Shown: piece after piece, positions 32,441 through 41,149 of the stretch
Numbering within the stretch: position 1 is the first letter of the stretch
Layout: each line of letters opens with the position of its first letter
DNA from: Phyto melanocephala
Lineage: Eukaryota > Arthropoda > Insecta > Diptera > Rhinophoridae
Direction: 5' to 3'
Length of the DNA: 64,000 nt
Assembly: GCA_941918925.1 (NCBI GenBank)
Contig: OW799235.1
Span: 50,391,491-50,455,490, forward strand
Translations under genes and position numbers: made by a program
Notes under the pieces: generated by a model
Seen by the model: only the letters and a program-made list of their open reading frames with translations
Databases searched by the model: none
Told to the model about the DNA's origin: nothing

Positions 32441-33267
32441 TGGTCCTCATGACATTGAAGATCATTAATTTTTATTTCCAAATTTTTAAATTTTTCGTCT
32501 TGTAATTGCAATTTTTCATCAACATTTTTTACTTGTAACTGCAATTTTTCGTTAACATCTTTAACTTGTTTTTCAACGCAATCGACTCTGTTATTCACAG
32601 CCTCAGAAATTTCCTGAAGTTTCTGGTTCGTAGCTCTAGAACATTCTTGAAATCTCAACTCCAACTCTTCTTTTACTTCAGCTAATAATTTTTCATTATT
32701 AGCTCTAGAAGTTTCTTGAACTTCTAATTTAACTTCTTGAACTTCCACTTTAACTTCAGCTAATAATTTTTCATTATTAGCTTTAGAAGTTTCTTGAACC
32801 TCGGCTAATAATTTCTCATTATTAGCTTTAGAAGTTTCTTGAACTTCGGCTAATAATTTATCATTATTAGCTTTAGAAGTTTCTTGAACTTCGGCTAATA
32901 ATTTTTCATTATTAGCTCTAGAAGTTTCTTGAACTTCGGCTAATAATTTTTCATTATTAGCTTTAGAAGTTTCTTGAACTTCTAGTTTACCTTCTTGAAC
33001 TTCAGCTAATAATTTTTGACTGTTAAGTTCCATCTTTTCCATCATAGCAGCAAGCATTGTACTCAAATCCATGTTGTTTGTGGTTGCACGAGTAGAAACT
33101 TCCATTTCTTCTTTTTCGTCAAACTCGTAACCATCAATGTCAATATTACGCCGCTTAAATTCATCTAGAAGTCTCTTTTGCAATTCCACTTTATTACCTG
33201 TTGTCAACAATGCCAGCTTACTCAATTCTTTCTTGAGTTGTTCTACTTTAAGTTCCTCAAATTTCAT
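32431..33267 (-). CDS. Gypsy 1 Gag N-terminal ORF: SAP-like domain plus repeated coiled coil
   Basis: 278 codons starting ATG shortly after the primer site. Residues ~1-40 look like a SAP DNA/RNA-binding helix pair ('LKVEQLKKELSKLAL', 'NKVELQKRLLDEF'). An acidic linker and 'MDLSTMLAAMMEKMEL' follow, then 15-residue repeats of the type 'ETSKANNEKLLAEVQ' (residues ~95-205) and further heptad-like sequence to the end, a predicted long coiled coil. The repeat is encoded by a 45-bp minisatellite. It overlaps the next frame by 10 bases in a different register, so it is either the first half of a Gag split by frameshift or a separate ORF. Confidence 0.75.
   Translation of the reverse strand: MKFEELKVEQLKKELSKLALLTTGNKVELQKRLLDEFKRRNIDIDGYEFDEKEEMEVSTRATTNNMDLSTMLAAMMEKMELNSQKLLAEVQEGKLEVQETSKANNEKLLAEVQETSRANNEKLLAEVQETSKANNDKLLAEVQETSKANNEKLLAEVQETSKANNEKLLAEVKVEVQEVKLEVQETSRANNEKLLAEVKEELELRFQECSRATNQKLQEISEAVNNRVDCVEKQVKDVNEKLQLQVKNVDEKLQLQDEKFKNLEIKINDLQCHEDQCE
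32690..33010 (-). repeat. 45-bp in-frame minisatellite in gypsy 1 Gag
   Basis: Tandem units of 45 bp ('ttcttgaacttcggctaata' start on plus) repeat about six to seven times with few differences. Because 45 is a multiple of three, unit number can change without breaking the frame; unit-number variation would only lengthen or shorten the coiled coil. Confidence 0.9.
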
Positions 33268-33303
33268 GTCTGCTTTTTATTATTTTTTTTTTTAATGCAA
33301 TTT

Positions 33304-33317
33304 CACTTCTGACACCA
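33304..33317 (-). promoter_or_regulatory. Gypsy 1 primer-binding site (tRNA-Leu-like)
   Basis: On the minus strand TGGTGTCAGAAGTG begins two bases inside the 5' LTR. It is complementary to a tRNA 3' end of the form CACTTCTGACACCA, as in tRNA-Leu from memory. Reverse transcription would start here. Confidence 0.75.
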
Positions 33318-33319
33318 GT

Positions 33320-33844
33320 TGTTACGTTTATACCTTTTATAAACGTTGGATTATTTCCTTTAAATAAACCCTTTGAGTTCTTTTATTGCAGTCAAAAACA
33401 GTTGAAATTCGTTATAAAATTAAGAGCACTTTATTTACTTAAACACACTCAAAGATTGCTTTAATATCACTTTACTTATTACACTTATGATTATACACTT
33501 TTATTATCAAACACACTTTGATACACACCTTACAAGCTCTACTGTAATACTGATCACGTTAGCTGTGTTGTTCGGCTATTTATAGTAACATAGTGGTGTT
33601 CGGTAACATTCGGTAACTCGTATGTACACACTAGTACATTCGAAAACAGTTACATTTAAATTAAGACGTTAAGTAATGTGCAGGAATAATAAAAGTGCCT
33701 AAAAGTATGCTGTAATAATAACTCACATCATGTTCGAACAACAAGCGAAATAAACTAATACAAATAAAACTACAGTAACCTTAACTGCTACAACTAAAAT
33801 AAATTATAATGTAAATTAAGCTATTTAAAAATAAATCTGTAACA
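33320..33844 (-). repeat. Gypsy 1 LTR, 5' LTR in element orientation (525 bp)
   Basis: Same termini as the 27537 copy. In element orientation it would hold the promoter and start of the transcript. It is bounded on the internal side by the primer-binding site at 33304-33317. Confidence 0.95.
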
Positions 33845-34661
33845 ATATGTATGTATATACTGGTTAGACTAAATGTGGCATCGAATCCCAGCTGAGCCAA
33901 AAAAATTTTATCTTATTTTATTTATGATATTATTTATATTTTATTTATGATATTATTTATATTTTATTATTTTTTTTAAATTTTTTTAAAAAAATTTTTT
34001 ACAAAAATTTTTAAAATATTTTTTAAAATTTTTTTTTAAAATTTTTTTAAAAATTTTTTTTTACATTTTTTTAAAATTTTTTTTATTGTAATTTTTTTAT
34101 TATTTTTTTTTATTTTCAATATTTTTTTTGTAATTTTTTTTTTGCATGTTTTTTGCATGTATGTATGTATGTATGTTGTTGTTGTAATTGTGTAAAAAAA
34201 CGAGGTGGTCGTGGTTTTTTGCTCATATCTCAGAAAGTTATGGGGCGATTGTGCTGAATTTCAATAGCGATTCATTCCTGGACATTTCCAAGAGATTGAT
34301 ACCATATACAGATCTGAGGAACATATAGTTGCTTCTAAAAGTTGATTTCAACCAACACACGGGCAGACGGACAGACGGTCAGGGCGTAATCGACTCCTCT
34401 ATTAATAAGCTTTCAGAAATTATATACTTTATGGGGTCGGAAATGAAAATTGTAGAAATTACAAACGGAATGACAAAGCTATATATACCCTTGTGCACCA
34501 CAGGTGAAGGGTATAACAAGCAAAATTGCGTGCGAATGTAACGTCCGTAACGCAGGATTAGCCCATATATAAAAACATCCCATTGTAAAATAATAAATTT
34601 ACGTATGTAGTTTAATTAAAAAATACTATGTACTCAATGGGAAAAATACATAAAAATAGAT

Positions 34662-36043
34662 GGCTCCACGAAAAGCCCCCCAATGAAATAACGCCCAAAC
34701 GAAAAATGAAATATTCCCCAAATTTTTTCATACATTTTTGGGTGTTATTTCATATGAAATAACTCCCAATTTTTTTGGGCCGTCTTTCATTTTTTTTGGA
34801 TATTATTTCATTTCTCATTTGGGGTTTTCAAATTATGAAATAATCTCCAATGAAATAACATCCAACAAATTTTTAAATTCGGGGCTTGTTTCATAGCGTG
34901 TATAATTTGGGTGATATTTCATTTTGTATTCGGGGGTTATTTAATTTTTAAAGCTTTTGGTTTTGGGGGTGCTTGTAAATAAATTATATAAAAATAGGCC
35001 TTTTACAAGAAAACTTTTAGCCTCTGAATATATTACAATATCTTTTTAAATACATAAATGATAACGTTCTGGATTTGGATGGTGCGACCTTCGTGACAGA
35101 CTACGAAATAAGTCTACGGAAGGCAATAATGATTGTTTTCCCTAAATAAAAAGTAATCGGTTGTTGGTTCCACTTTTGCCAAGCAGTAAGGAGGTCCACA
35201 ATAATAAAGTGTAACCAACTGGCAGCATTTGTACATACAACGCATATTTTCTCCATTTTGATTTCATGAGCAACCATTTTGTTTTTTTTTTTACCATTTC
35301 TTACGTATAATGTATTAAGATTATTATTTATGTATGCACATGAAAATAATTTTTTGGTAGTTGGGTTTCAAAAATTAATATATTGGAAATATTAAACAAT
35401 TCTTTGTCCATACTTCCTCACATCTCCATTACAGAAAATTACTGCCTTCTTCACAATATTGTAACTATAAAAACGTCTCCCATGAGTTGGATTTTCAAGC
35501 CATTCGTAAAGTTTTAGGATAGCTCGTTGGTGGCTGATCTGATATGGCTTCCATCGTATAAGGGAAATTTACTGCACTGGACTTAGTTCATTTACTGGAC
35601 TTAGTTCTTTCACCAAAAAAAAATTGATTTTAAATGCTGGCACACTTTTGAAGTTGCATATATCCTTATTATGAAGAAGAAGCCTGCGGCCCTCCACACG
35701 ATTTATATCAATAAATTTGCGATTTTGCTGTTGGTCCATATTGACTTCATGAAATCCTTAATGAATCTGACTCTTTTATGAATTTCGGGCTTTATTTCAT
35801 TTTTGTTGCTGATGGGGTTTATTTCATTGGGGGTTATTTCATTTTCATCATTGGGAGTTATTTCATATGAAATAACTCCCAAATATTGGGGGTTGTTTCG
35901 TGTTTGCTTTGGGGTTTATTTCATTTATTTTTGGATGTTATTTCATTCACTGTTTTTGGGTGTTATTTCCAATTTTTTGGGGTTTACTTCATTGGGGATT
36001 GTTTCCTGGGCGTTATTTCATTGGGGGGGCTTTTCGTGGAGCC
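34662..36043. mobile_element. Foldback-type MULE element with 9-bp target duplication
   Basis: 1382 bp. TIRs GGCTCCACGAAAAGCCCCCC at 34662 and its near-exact reverse complement ending 36043, flanked by AAAATAGAT (34653-34661 and 36044-36052). Each terminus is ~300 bp of degenerate short repeats around 'gggNgttatttcatt', so the ends are long inverted arrays as in Drosophila FB elements. Nine-base duplications and FB-like ends both fit the Mutator-like group. The middle holds a MULE transposase trace. Confidence 0.85.
35060..35250 (+). pseudogene. MULE transposase fragment
   Basis: The plus frame around 35085-35215 reads 'VTDYEISLRKAIMIVFP', a stop, then 'VIGCWFHFCQAVRR'. This matches the MULE core pattern of an Asp in 'TDxE', 'A...FP', and 'GCxFHFxQA' 20-30 residues later. 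A minus-strand piece near 35395-35560 ('YEWLENPTHGRRFYS') may be another displaced part; I cannot place it. Heavily decayed. Confidence 0.6.
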
Positions 36044-36052
36044 AAAATAGAT

Positions 36053-36159
36053 ATTTATTTAGTTTAGTTTATTTTTCATAGTGCATCGTATTTTGCTAGT
36101 CATGATATTTCATTTAAAGCTCATATCGACCATAGTACAATAAAATGTTAAAAAAATAA
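36053..36159. other. Spacer between foldback MULE and Tc1
   Basis: Continues the sequence into which the MULE inserted. No gene seen here or in 36248-36362. 37996-38200, on the other side of the Tc1, likewise shows only AT-rich sequence and short ATGT tracts. Confidence 0.5.
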
Positions 36160-36247
36160 AAATTGTAGCAAACACAAAAGGAAGTGGTATCGAACGGCGA
36201 ACCTTCAGTTTTATAGTTTAGTGGTGCACCCACTATACTACAAACAT
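36160..36247 (-). other. tRNA-like segment (possible SINE head)
   Basis: On the minus strand TAGTATAGTGG (36240-36230) matches a pol III A box, and GTTCGATACC (36195-36186) a B box, 45 bases apart as in tRNAs. The acceptor and T stems do not pair well, so this is not a working tRNA. It may be a tRNA pseudogene or the 5' end of a SINE. Confidence 0.35.
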
Positions 36248-36364
36248 ATGAATTATTTTGTAACTTAAACAGAGATAATTGCAATCTGTATGAGGTGAAT
36301 AAAAAATAAAAAAACAAATACTATTTAAGTATTAACAATACGTATGAATGAATATGCGTACATA

Positions 36365-37993
36365 CAGTGGGGAGCAGAGGTGAGTACATGTTTGTATTTC
36401 TTTTATTGCTATGTAAATAAAAATAGTAATAATGAAGCGATTTTCAAACTTTTTTTTTAGTGTTCTTTCTTATTAAGTTCTTAAAACAAATTGTTATCAA
36501 AACAAAATAAAAACAATAAGAAATGAGAGAAAATTGAATAACAACAAAATAACTTCTATGTACTCAGTTTTGCTCATACTTGTTCTCATCTAAATTAGTA
36601 GAAAATTTTCAAATTTACCGTTATTTTAAATTCAGTTTGCGATATGGTGGTTGTCTTTAGTTTTAAATTGTAATTGAATAACTTTATATACCAAAGAGTG
36701 CCGTTTTTTCCCGTCTCAAGCAAAAATTTAATATTTTTTAAAATAATGAAGAAACTATCGCGTACCGTGGAAAATTTGATTGTTAATATGACAAAGGATG
36801 GCTCTTCATCACGTATGATAGCTAAAGAACTTAATTTAAGCCAATCTGTGGTTATTAGAGTGCTGAAACGTCAAAATGTAGCTCCGCAAGGGCAGGCTAG
36901 AGGTCGCCGAAAACTATTAACTGATGGGGACGCACGCCTTATGATGAGAAAGATGAGAGCAGACATGTCTTTAACCCCAAAGGAAGCTTCCCTAGCAATA
37001 AATAAAAATGTTAGCCGATGGACAGCAAGAAGGGCACTACACAACATTGGATACGTCTCAGCTGTAAAGAAACCTAAACCTGCATTATCACAAAAAAATG
37101 TTTCAGCACGGCTTAAATTCGCCAGGCAACACAAAAATTGGACTGCTGACGACTGGAAGCGAGTGATATGGTCAGACGAATCCAAGTTCAACAGATATCA
37201 GTCTGATGGTAAGCAGTATTACTGGCGTCGACAGCAAGAAACCATTCAAAGACACCATATTAAACAAACGGTGAAGCACGGCGGAGGCAACATCATGGTG
37301 TGGGGTTGTTTTACATGGTGGCATGTTGGTCCATTGCAAAAAATTGATGGCATCATGAGAAAGGAAGACTATTTAAATATACTACAGGCCAATCTTCCCG
37401 ATTTTGTAGATATGAGCGCATATCCTGAGGAAGAAGTTGTGTTTCAACAGGATGGAGACCCGAAACACACCTCAAAAATCGTTAAAGAATGGTTAACTGG
37501 GCAAAATTTTCAATTGATGGAGTGGCCTTCGCAAAGTCCCGACCTCAATCCAATTGAGAATTTGTGGTCAATTGTGAAAAGACGGTTGGGACAATACCGA
37601 GCAGCTCCATCTAATTTAAACGAGTTGTGGCAACGAGTGCAGCTGGAGTGGCAGAAAATTCCAAATGAAATTATTCAAAACTTGGTTGAAAGTATGCCCA
37701 AACGCATAAATAGTGTTTTACAAAATAAAGGGTTATGGACCAAGTACTAAAAACACAACATATATTAAATGTTGCCTGAAAGTGCAAAATTGAGTACATA
37801 CTAGTTATTTTAATTTTATTTCGTTTTTTTCTTTAAATGATTAGTTTTTTGTTTTGTTTTAAAAACATTTCTGTTAACAACTAAATAATAATTAAAATAA
37901 AAAAAATAAAAAATTGAATTGCTCCATTATTCCTTTTTTATGCGCCTGCAAATGCAGAAAATACAAACATGTACTCACCTCTGCTCCCCACTG
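36365..37993 (+). mobile_element. Tc1-family transposon, apparently complete
   Basis: 1629 bp flanked by TA (36363-36364 and 37994-37995). The outer 35 bp, starting CAGTGGGGAGCAGAGGTGAG, are identical at both ends. A second inner pair, TATGTACTCAGTTTTGC (36557-36573) and the reverse complement of TATGTACTCAATTTTGC (37784-37800), gives an IR/DR-like arrangement in which 'gagtaca' recurs in all four sites, the expected transposase-binding layout. One uninterrupted transposase gene lies between. Of all elements here, this has the most intact structure. Confidence 0.95.
36746..37750 (+). CDS. Tc1-like transposase, DD34E, intact
   Basis: 334 codons from ATG 36746, chosen because 'MKKLSRTVENL' matches the usual Tc1 N-terminus and length (~340). 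The frame is open 24 codons further upstream, to an ATG at 36674. Residues ~1-55 form the first helix-turn-helix ('SSRMIAKELNLSQSVVIRVL') and 'GQARGRRK' is an AT-hook/NLS-like linker; a second HTH spans ~60-120. Catalytic residues: D144 ('WSDESKFN'), D236 ('FQQDGDPKHTS') and E271 ('DLNPIENLW'), with 34 residues between the last two. 'HGGGNIMVWGCF' is present. No stop or frameshift. It would cut and paste the element at TA sites. Confidence 0.95.
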   Translation: MKKLSRTVENLIVNMTKDGSSSRMIAKELNLSQSVVIRVLKRQNVAPQGQARGRRKLLTDGDARLMMRKMRADMSLTPKEASLAINKNVSRWTARRALHNIGYVSAVKKPKPALSQKNVSARLKFARQHKNWTADDWKRVIWSDESKFNRYQSDGKQYYWRRQQETIQRHHIKQTVKHGGGNIMVWGCFTWWHVGPLQKIDGIMRKEDYLNILQANLPDFVDMSAYPEEEVVFQQDGDPKHTSKIVKEWLTGQNFQLMEWPSQSPDLNPIENLWSIVKRRLGQYRAAPSNLNELWQRVQLEWQKIPNEIIQNLVESMPKRINSVLQNKGLWTKY

Positions 37994-38259
37994 TAGGTAT
38001 TTTACACACACGCACACTACGTTGTCAGCGAAAGCCGCGGTGACATTTTGTTTTCTTTAAATAAATGCGTACATACATACTATATGTTTCATTATTCTTT
38101 ATAATGATTTTATCCGCTCAAAAACGTACCATTGTAAAATTATAAATTGAGTTTATGTATGTATGTATTAAAAAAAAATAAAATTATATGTTTAATAGTT
38201 TTTTAAGCTTAAGGTCCTTTTAATAATAAAAAATCTTTTTGTTTTGTTTTATATTATTT

Positions 38260-38305
38260 GATCAATATTTCGCTACTTCTTTGTGTAGCATCATCAGGAT
38301 GAACG
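38260..38305 (-). ncRNA. Hammerhead ribozyme-like core in the Penelope 3' region
   Basis: Minus strand: CTGATGA (38297-38291), T, stem II GCTAC..GTAGC with an 8-nt loop, then GAAA (38271-38268), followed by AU..AU flanking a palindromic loop ending in A. This is the hammerhead core order (CUGAUGA, stem II, GAAA, short stem III, UH). Convincing stem I pairing on either side was not found, so this copy may be inactive or split from its partner strand. Confidence 0.5.
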
Positions 38306-38932
38306 TTTTTTTATTATATATTAGTTTTTTGTTGGATTTGTGTCTTGATATTTGTTATTTTTTAAATAAATTTATAGTTTGATTAACAAAATTGAAAATA
38401 ACATAAAAATTTTTTTTAAACATTTTGTCATATATAAAAAATTTTACAAAAATGTAGTATAACAAAAAATTACAATTTATATAAAAATATTAACAAAAAG
38501 TATTATAACAAAAATTGTTGAAAAAATGTTAATAGTATTATAAGAATATGTATGTGTAATAATAGAAAAAATTTGTATAACAAAAATTCATAATTATTAA
38601 AGTATTAATAAGAATTTTATAAATTATTGTCTATACTTTAACATAAAAATATGTTGGTTTTGTACAGAATATTACAAATATTATATAAAAATTTTTTAAC
38701 AGATAATGTTATGTTACATACGTATGATACAATAATTATATATGTATAAAAGTATTGATAACAAATATTTTGTTGTAACAAAACAAGTGTATTAATATTA
38801 CTAAAAAATAATATAAAAAATGTAGATAAATAAATTATTATCTTAATGTTAAAAAAATTAATTTAAAATTAAATTTCTTTATAAAAAACTTAACAAGGAA
38901 ATTATATAAACATAAATGAATAGGTATAAGTG

Positions 38933-39862
38933 TTATTTCTTATGTATTAAATGTCTATAACTCTGTGCAACATTATCCGTATCTGCCTTATAATTAATTC
39001 TCTGTGTAGTTGGTACATTAATTATCTGTAACATTTCTAACATATATCTACGTTTATAATTATTTTCAATATTTAAAACTGATACATTTTCAAAGTTCGG
39101 AAAGTGATCAGAGTTGGAACAGTGAGAAGGTAATGCTGTCTTTTGTGAAGAAATATTCCTATACTTTTGGTCAGATTTATGTCCAGCAATTCTTGTCCTA
39201 AGTTTATTTTTCGTCGTTCCTATATAAACCTTATCACAACTTTCCCCATCATTTCCTCCGCAAGGTATTTTATATACGATATTAGACATATCCCATTTCT
39301 GTATTTTGTCCTTAGTATTACTAAACAATCTACCTATTGTATTATTCATTCTATAAGTCATCCCATATCTATTATTATCAAAAACTTTCGAATTCTTCAA
39401 CCTTTCTGACATCCCTGGCACATACGTTAACGATTTATAAATTTTCGGTTCAACTATATTCCCTGAGTTATTTTCCCTCCTTTCATTAAAATTATCCATA
39501 AATCGATTAATAAGTCCAATAGGAAAATCATTGTCAATAAGTATATCCTTAATAATCACCTTATTTTTCTTATGAAAAACTTTATCACTAATTTTCAATA
39601 CCCTTCCTACAAAATTTTTAGCCGTATTAATTTTAACTTGCCTATTGTGGCTAGAATTATAGCTTATAATTCTACCTGAAGCAGTGGGGTTTCGGTACCA
39701 ATCTATTAACAACTTATTTCCCTTTCTTAAAACTAATGTATCCAAATAGGGTAGTCTCAAATCACATTCCTTTTCTATAGTAAATTTAATTGAAGAAGTA
39801 AAATCATTAAAAATGTCTAACATTTGATCAATAAACTCTTCAGACACAATACAAAAGTAATT
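38933..39862 (-). CDS. Penelope RT C-terminus plus GIY-YIG endonuclease (partial)
   Basis: About 310 codons open to TAA/TAG at the 3' end. It starts at 'YFCIVSEEFIDQMLDIF', which in relatives directly follows the RT Tyr-x-Asp-Asp; then 'LPYLDTLVLRKGNKL', 'DWYRNPTASGRIISYNS' and 'NTAKNFVGRVLKISD', the RT thumb and linker. The GIY-YIG nuclease follows: 'NIVYKIPCGG', 'CDKVYIGTTKNKLRTRIAGH', 'ALPSHCSNSDHFPNFENV', and Tyr/Glu in 'RRYMLEMLQI'. The first codons before 39862 derive from the gypsy neighbour, so no native start exists. Intact after that point, but without the RT palm it cannot function alone. Confidence 0.9.
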   Translation of the reverse strand, partial: NYFCIVSEEFIDQMLDIFNDFTSSIKFTIEKECDLRLPYLDTLVLRKGNKLLIDWYRNPTASGRIISYNSSHNRQVKINTAKNFVGRVLKISDKVFHKKNKVIIKDILIDNDFPIGLINRFMDNFNERRENNSGNIVEPKIYKSLTYVPGMSERLKNSKVFDNNRYGMTYRMNNTIGRLFSNTKDKIQKWDMSNIVYKIPCGGNDGESCDKVYIGTTKNKLRTRIAGHKSDQKYRNISSQKTALPSHCSNSDHFPNFENVSVLNIENNYKRRYMLEMLQIINVPTTQRINYKADTDNVAQSYRHLIHKK

Positions 39863-39863
39863 T

Positions 39864-40184
39864 GTAGTCAATAATTGTCGGCATGTTTATAGTATCCAAT
39901 CGCGAGAGTGTATCCGCCACTATGTTGTTTGATCCGCTTATATGTCTAAAGTCTACGCAGAATTGGCTAATGAAATTCAGCTGCCTAGTTTGTCGTGGCG
40001 ACAAACGTTCCCATTTCTGCTCAAAAGCATGAACGAGCGGTTTATAGTCCGTGAATACTATGAATTGTGTGCCTTCTAAATAAAACCGAAAGTATCGAAT
40101 GGCTGCGTATATCGCCATTAACTCTCGATCGTACGTGCTGTAGCGCTTTTCAGTTATGGTAAACTTTTTTGAGAAAAAACCCAA
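39864..40184 (-). pseudogene. CsRn1-like RNase H, truncated by Penelope
   Basis: 'RYSTYDRELMAIYAAIRYFR', 'FTDYKPLVHAF', 'HISGSNNIVADTLSR' and 'INMPTIIDY' are the CsRn1 RNase H and linker. Right after 'IIDY' the sequence switches to Penelope RT, so the integrase half is gone. Confidence 0.85.
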
Positions 40185-41149
40185 CGGTTGCCAGTTTCCG
40201 TTGCTGTTGCAGTGCCGCTCCCATTGCCTTATCCGATGCGTCTGTCATTAGAGCCACTACAGAGCCTTTTCGAGGGAAGGCCAATAACGTCACGTCTGCA
40301 AGTTCTTGTTTAATTTTTTTGAATGCCTCTTCAGTTTTTGGTGTCCATTTTAATTTGGTTCGGTCTCGCTTTTTACAAGGACCCATCATTAGTTGCAGAG
40401 GCCCTTCAAATTCCGCGGCGTGCGGCAGAAATTTTCGGTAAAAATTGACAGCGCCTAGAAAACTTCGTAATTCTTGTGCCTCTGCCGGCTTGCTGCGATT
40501 AACGATGGCCGCCACTTTTCTAGGGTGTGGTTTTATACAATTTTTCGTTATTATATGTCCCAAGAACTCGAACTCTGGCAGGCCTACTTGACATTTTTCA
40601 ACGTTGATAATTAGACCTTTGTCCCTGTAACGCTCGAAGAGCTGCTGTAAATGGTCTAGATGTTCTTCCACTGACGTTGATGCTACCAGAACATCATCTA
40701 AGTATGGGAAAACAAAATCAAGCCCCTTCATCGTATCGTCCATAAAGCGCTGAAACGTTTGAGCGGCGTTTCGCAACCCAAAAGTCATGTATTTAAATTG
40801 GAATAGCCCAAACGGTGTTATCACCGCCGTTTTCTCAATATCTTCGGGATTGACAGCTATTTGATGATATGCTTTTTTACAATCAATTACGGAAAAAATT
40901 GTTTTACCTTCCAATTCGGCTGCGAAATCCTGAATGTGTCGTACCGGATAATTATCGTGCACTGTTTTTGCGTTGAGAAGTCTGAAGTCCCCGCAGGGCC
41001 GCCATGACCCGTCTGCTTTTTTCGCCAAATGTAGTGGGCTGGCCCATTGGCTTTTTGAGCGCACGCAAATTCCTCGGTCCAGCAAATACTCGAACTCCTT
41101 CGCGATATTCAGTTTTTCGGGAGATAATCTGCGTACGTAGTTGAGTCAT
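40150..41149 (-). pseudogene. CsRn1-like reverse transcriptase
   Basis: 41149-40952 and 41085-40150 in two frames together cover RT: 'LLDRGICVRSKSQWASPLHL', 'WRPCGDFRLLNAKT', 'IDCKKAYHQIAV', 'MTFGLRNAAQTFQRFMDD', the catalytic 'FPYLDDVLVAS' and 'FLGAVNFYRKFLPHAA'. A frameshift lies near 41085-41110, and another near 40165 where RNase H begins ('LATVGFF'). Confidence 0.85.

Larger units (their letters stand above)
27537..33844 (-). mobile_element. Ty3/gypsy LTR retrotransposon (gypsy 1), nearly complete
   Basis: 6308 bp, flanked by a 4-bp duplication ATAT (27533-27536 and 33845-33848) inside DINE-1 copy b. Two LTRs (530 and 525 bp) starting TGTTACG and ending GTAACA, a primer-binding site, gag in two frames, protease-RT, RNase H-integrase. 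The LTRs differ by a 1-bp and a 4-bp length difference plus a few substitutions, so insertion is recent. Coding is broken by one stop and at least one frameshift. tRNA-Leu priming and the SAP/coiled-coil Gag suggest an Mdg3/Blastopia-like lineage, which is tentative. Confidence 0.95.
27421..34515 (-). mobile_element. DINE-1-like Helentron (copy b), split by a Ty3/gypsy element
   Basis: 3' end at 27421 (AACAAGTAACAGTGC, hairpin ATTCGGCCGTGCCGAAT) and 5' end at 34515 (..GGTGAAGGGTATA), so it lies on the minus strand. Removing the gypsy element (27537-33844 plus its 4-bp duplication) gives a ~780-bp element collinear with copy a at 62171-62920, including the A/T homopolymer-rich core (33900-34150) and the 'gaatcccagctgagcc' segment. 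The pre-insertion junction is confirmed by copy a. Confidence 0.85.
26058..34552 (+). repeat. Five dispersed copies of gtaacgtccgtaac(gg)
   Basis: Copies at 26058-26073, 26228-26243, 27087-27100, 27277-27292 and 34538-34552. The 14-base core is identical in all, although the sequence around it is unrelated or strongly diverged. Spacings among the first four are 170, 859 and 190 bp; the last is separated by the DINE-1/gypsy insertion (7.1 kb). 'gtgtgtaa' or 'tgtaa' precedes most copies. Function unknown. Confidence 0.85.
38200..39866 (-). mobile_element. Penelope-like element, 5'-truncated
   Basis: Minus strand. It contains the C-terminal part of a Penelope RT followed by a GIY-YIG endonuclease, then a ~730-bp AT-rich 3' region with a hammerhead-like core near 38260-38305. 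Truncation falls just after the RT catalytic motif, at a junction with a CsRn1-like gypsy element of the same orientation (about 39858-39866). Hammerhead motifs are known in Penelope-like elements. Confidence 0.85.

Noticed and set aside
32690..33010. Regular 45-bp repeats as a possible CRISPR array
   Set aside because: Units are contiguous without unique spacers, are in frame with Gag, and the genome is eukaryotic.
36674..36745. Upstream ATG as the Tc1 transposase start
   Set aside because: The 24 extra residues are hydrophobic and unlike Tc1 N-termini; the ATG at 36746 gives the usual length and helix-turn-helix start.
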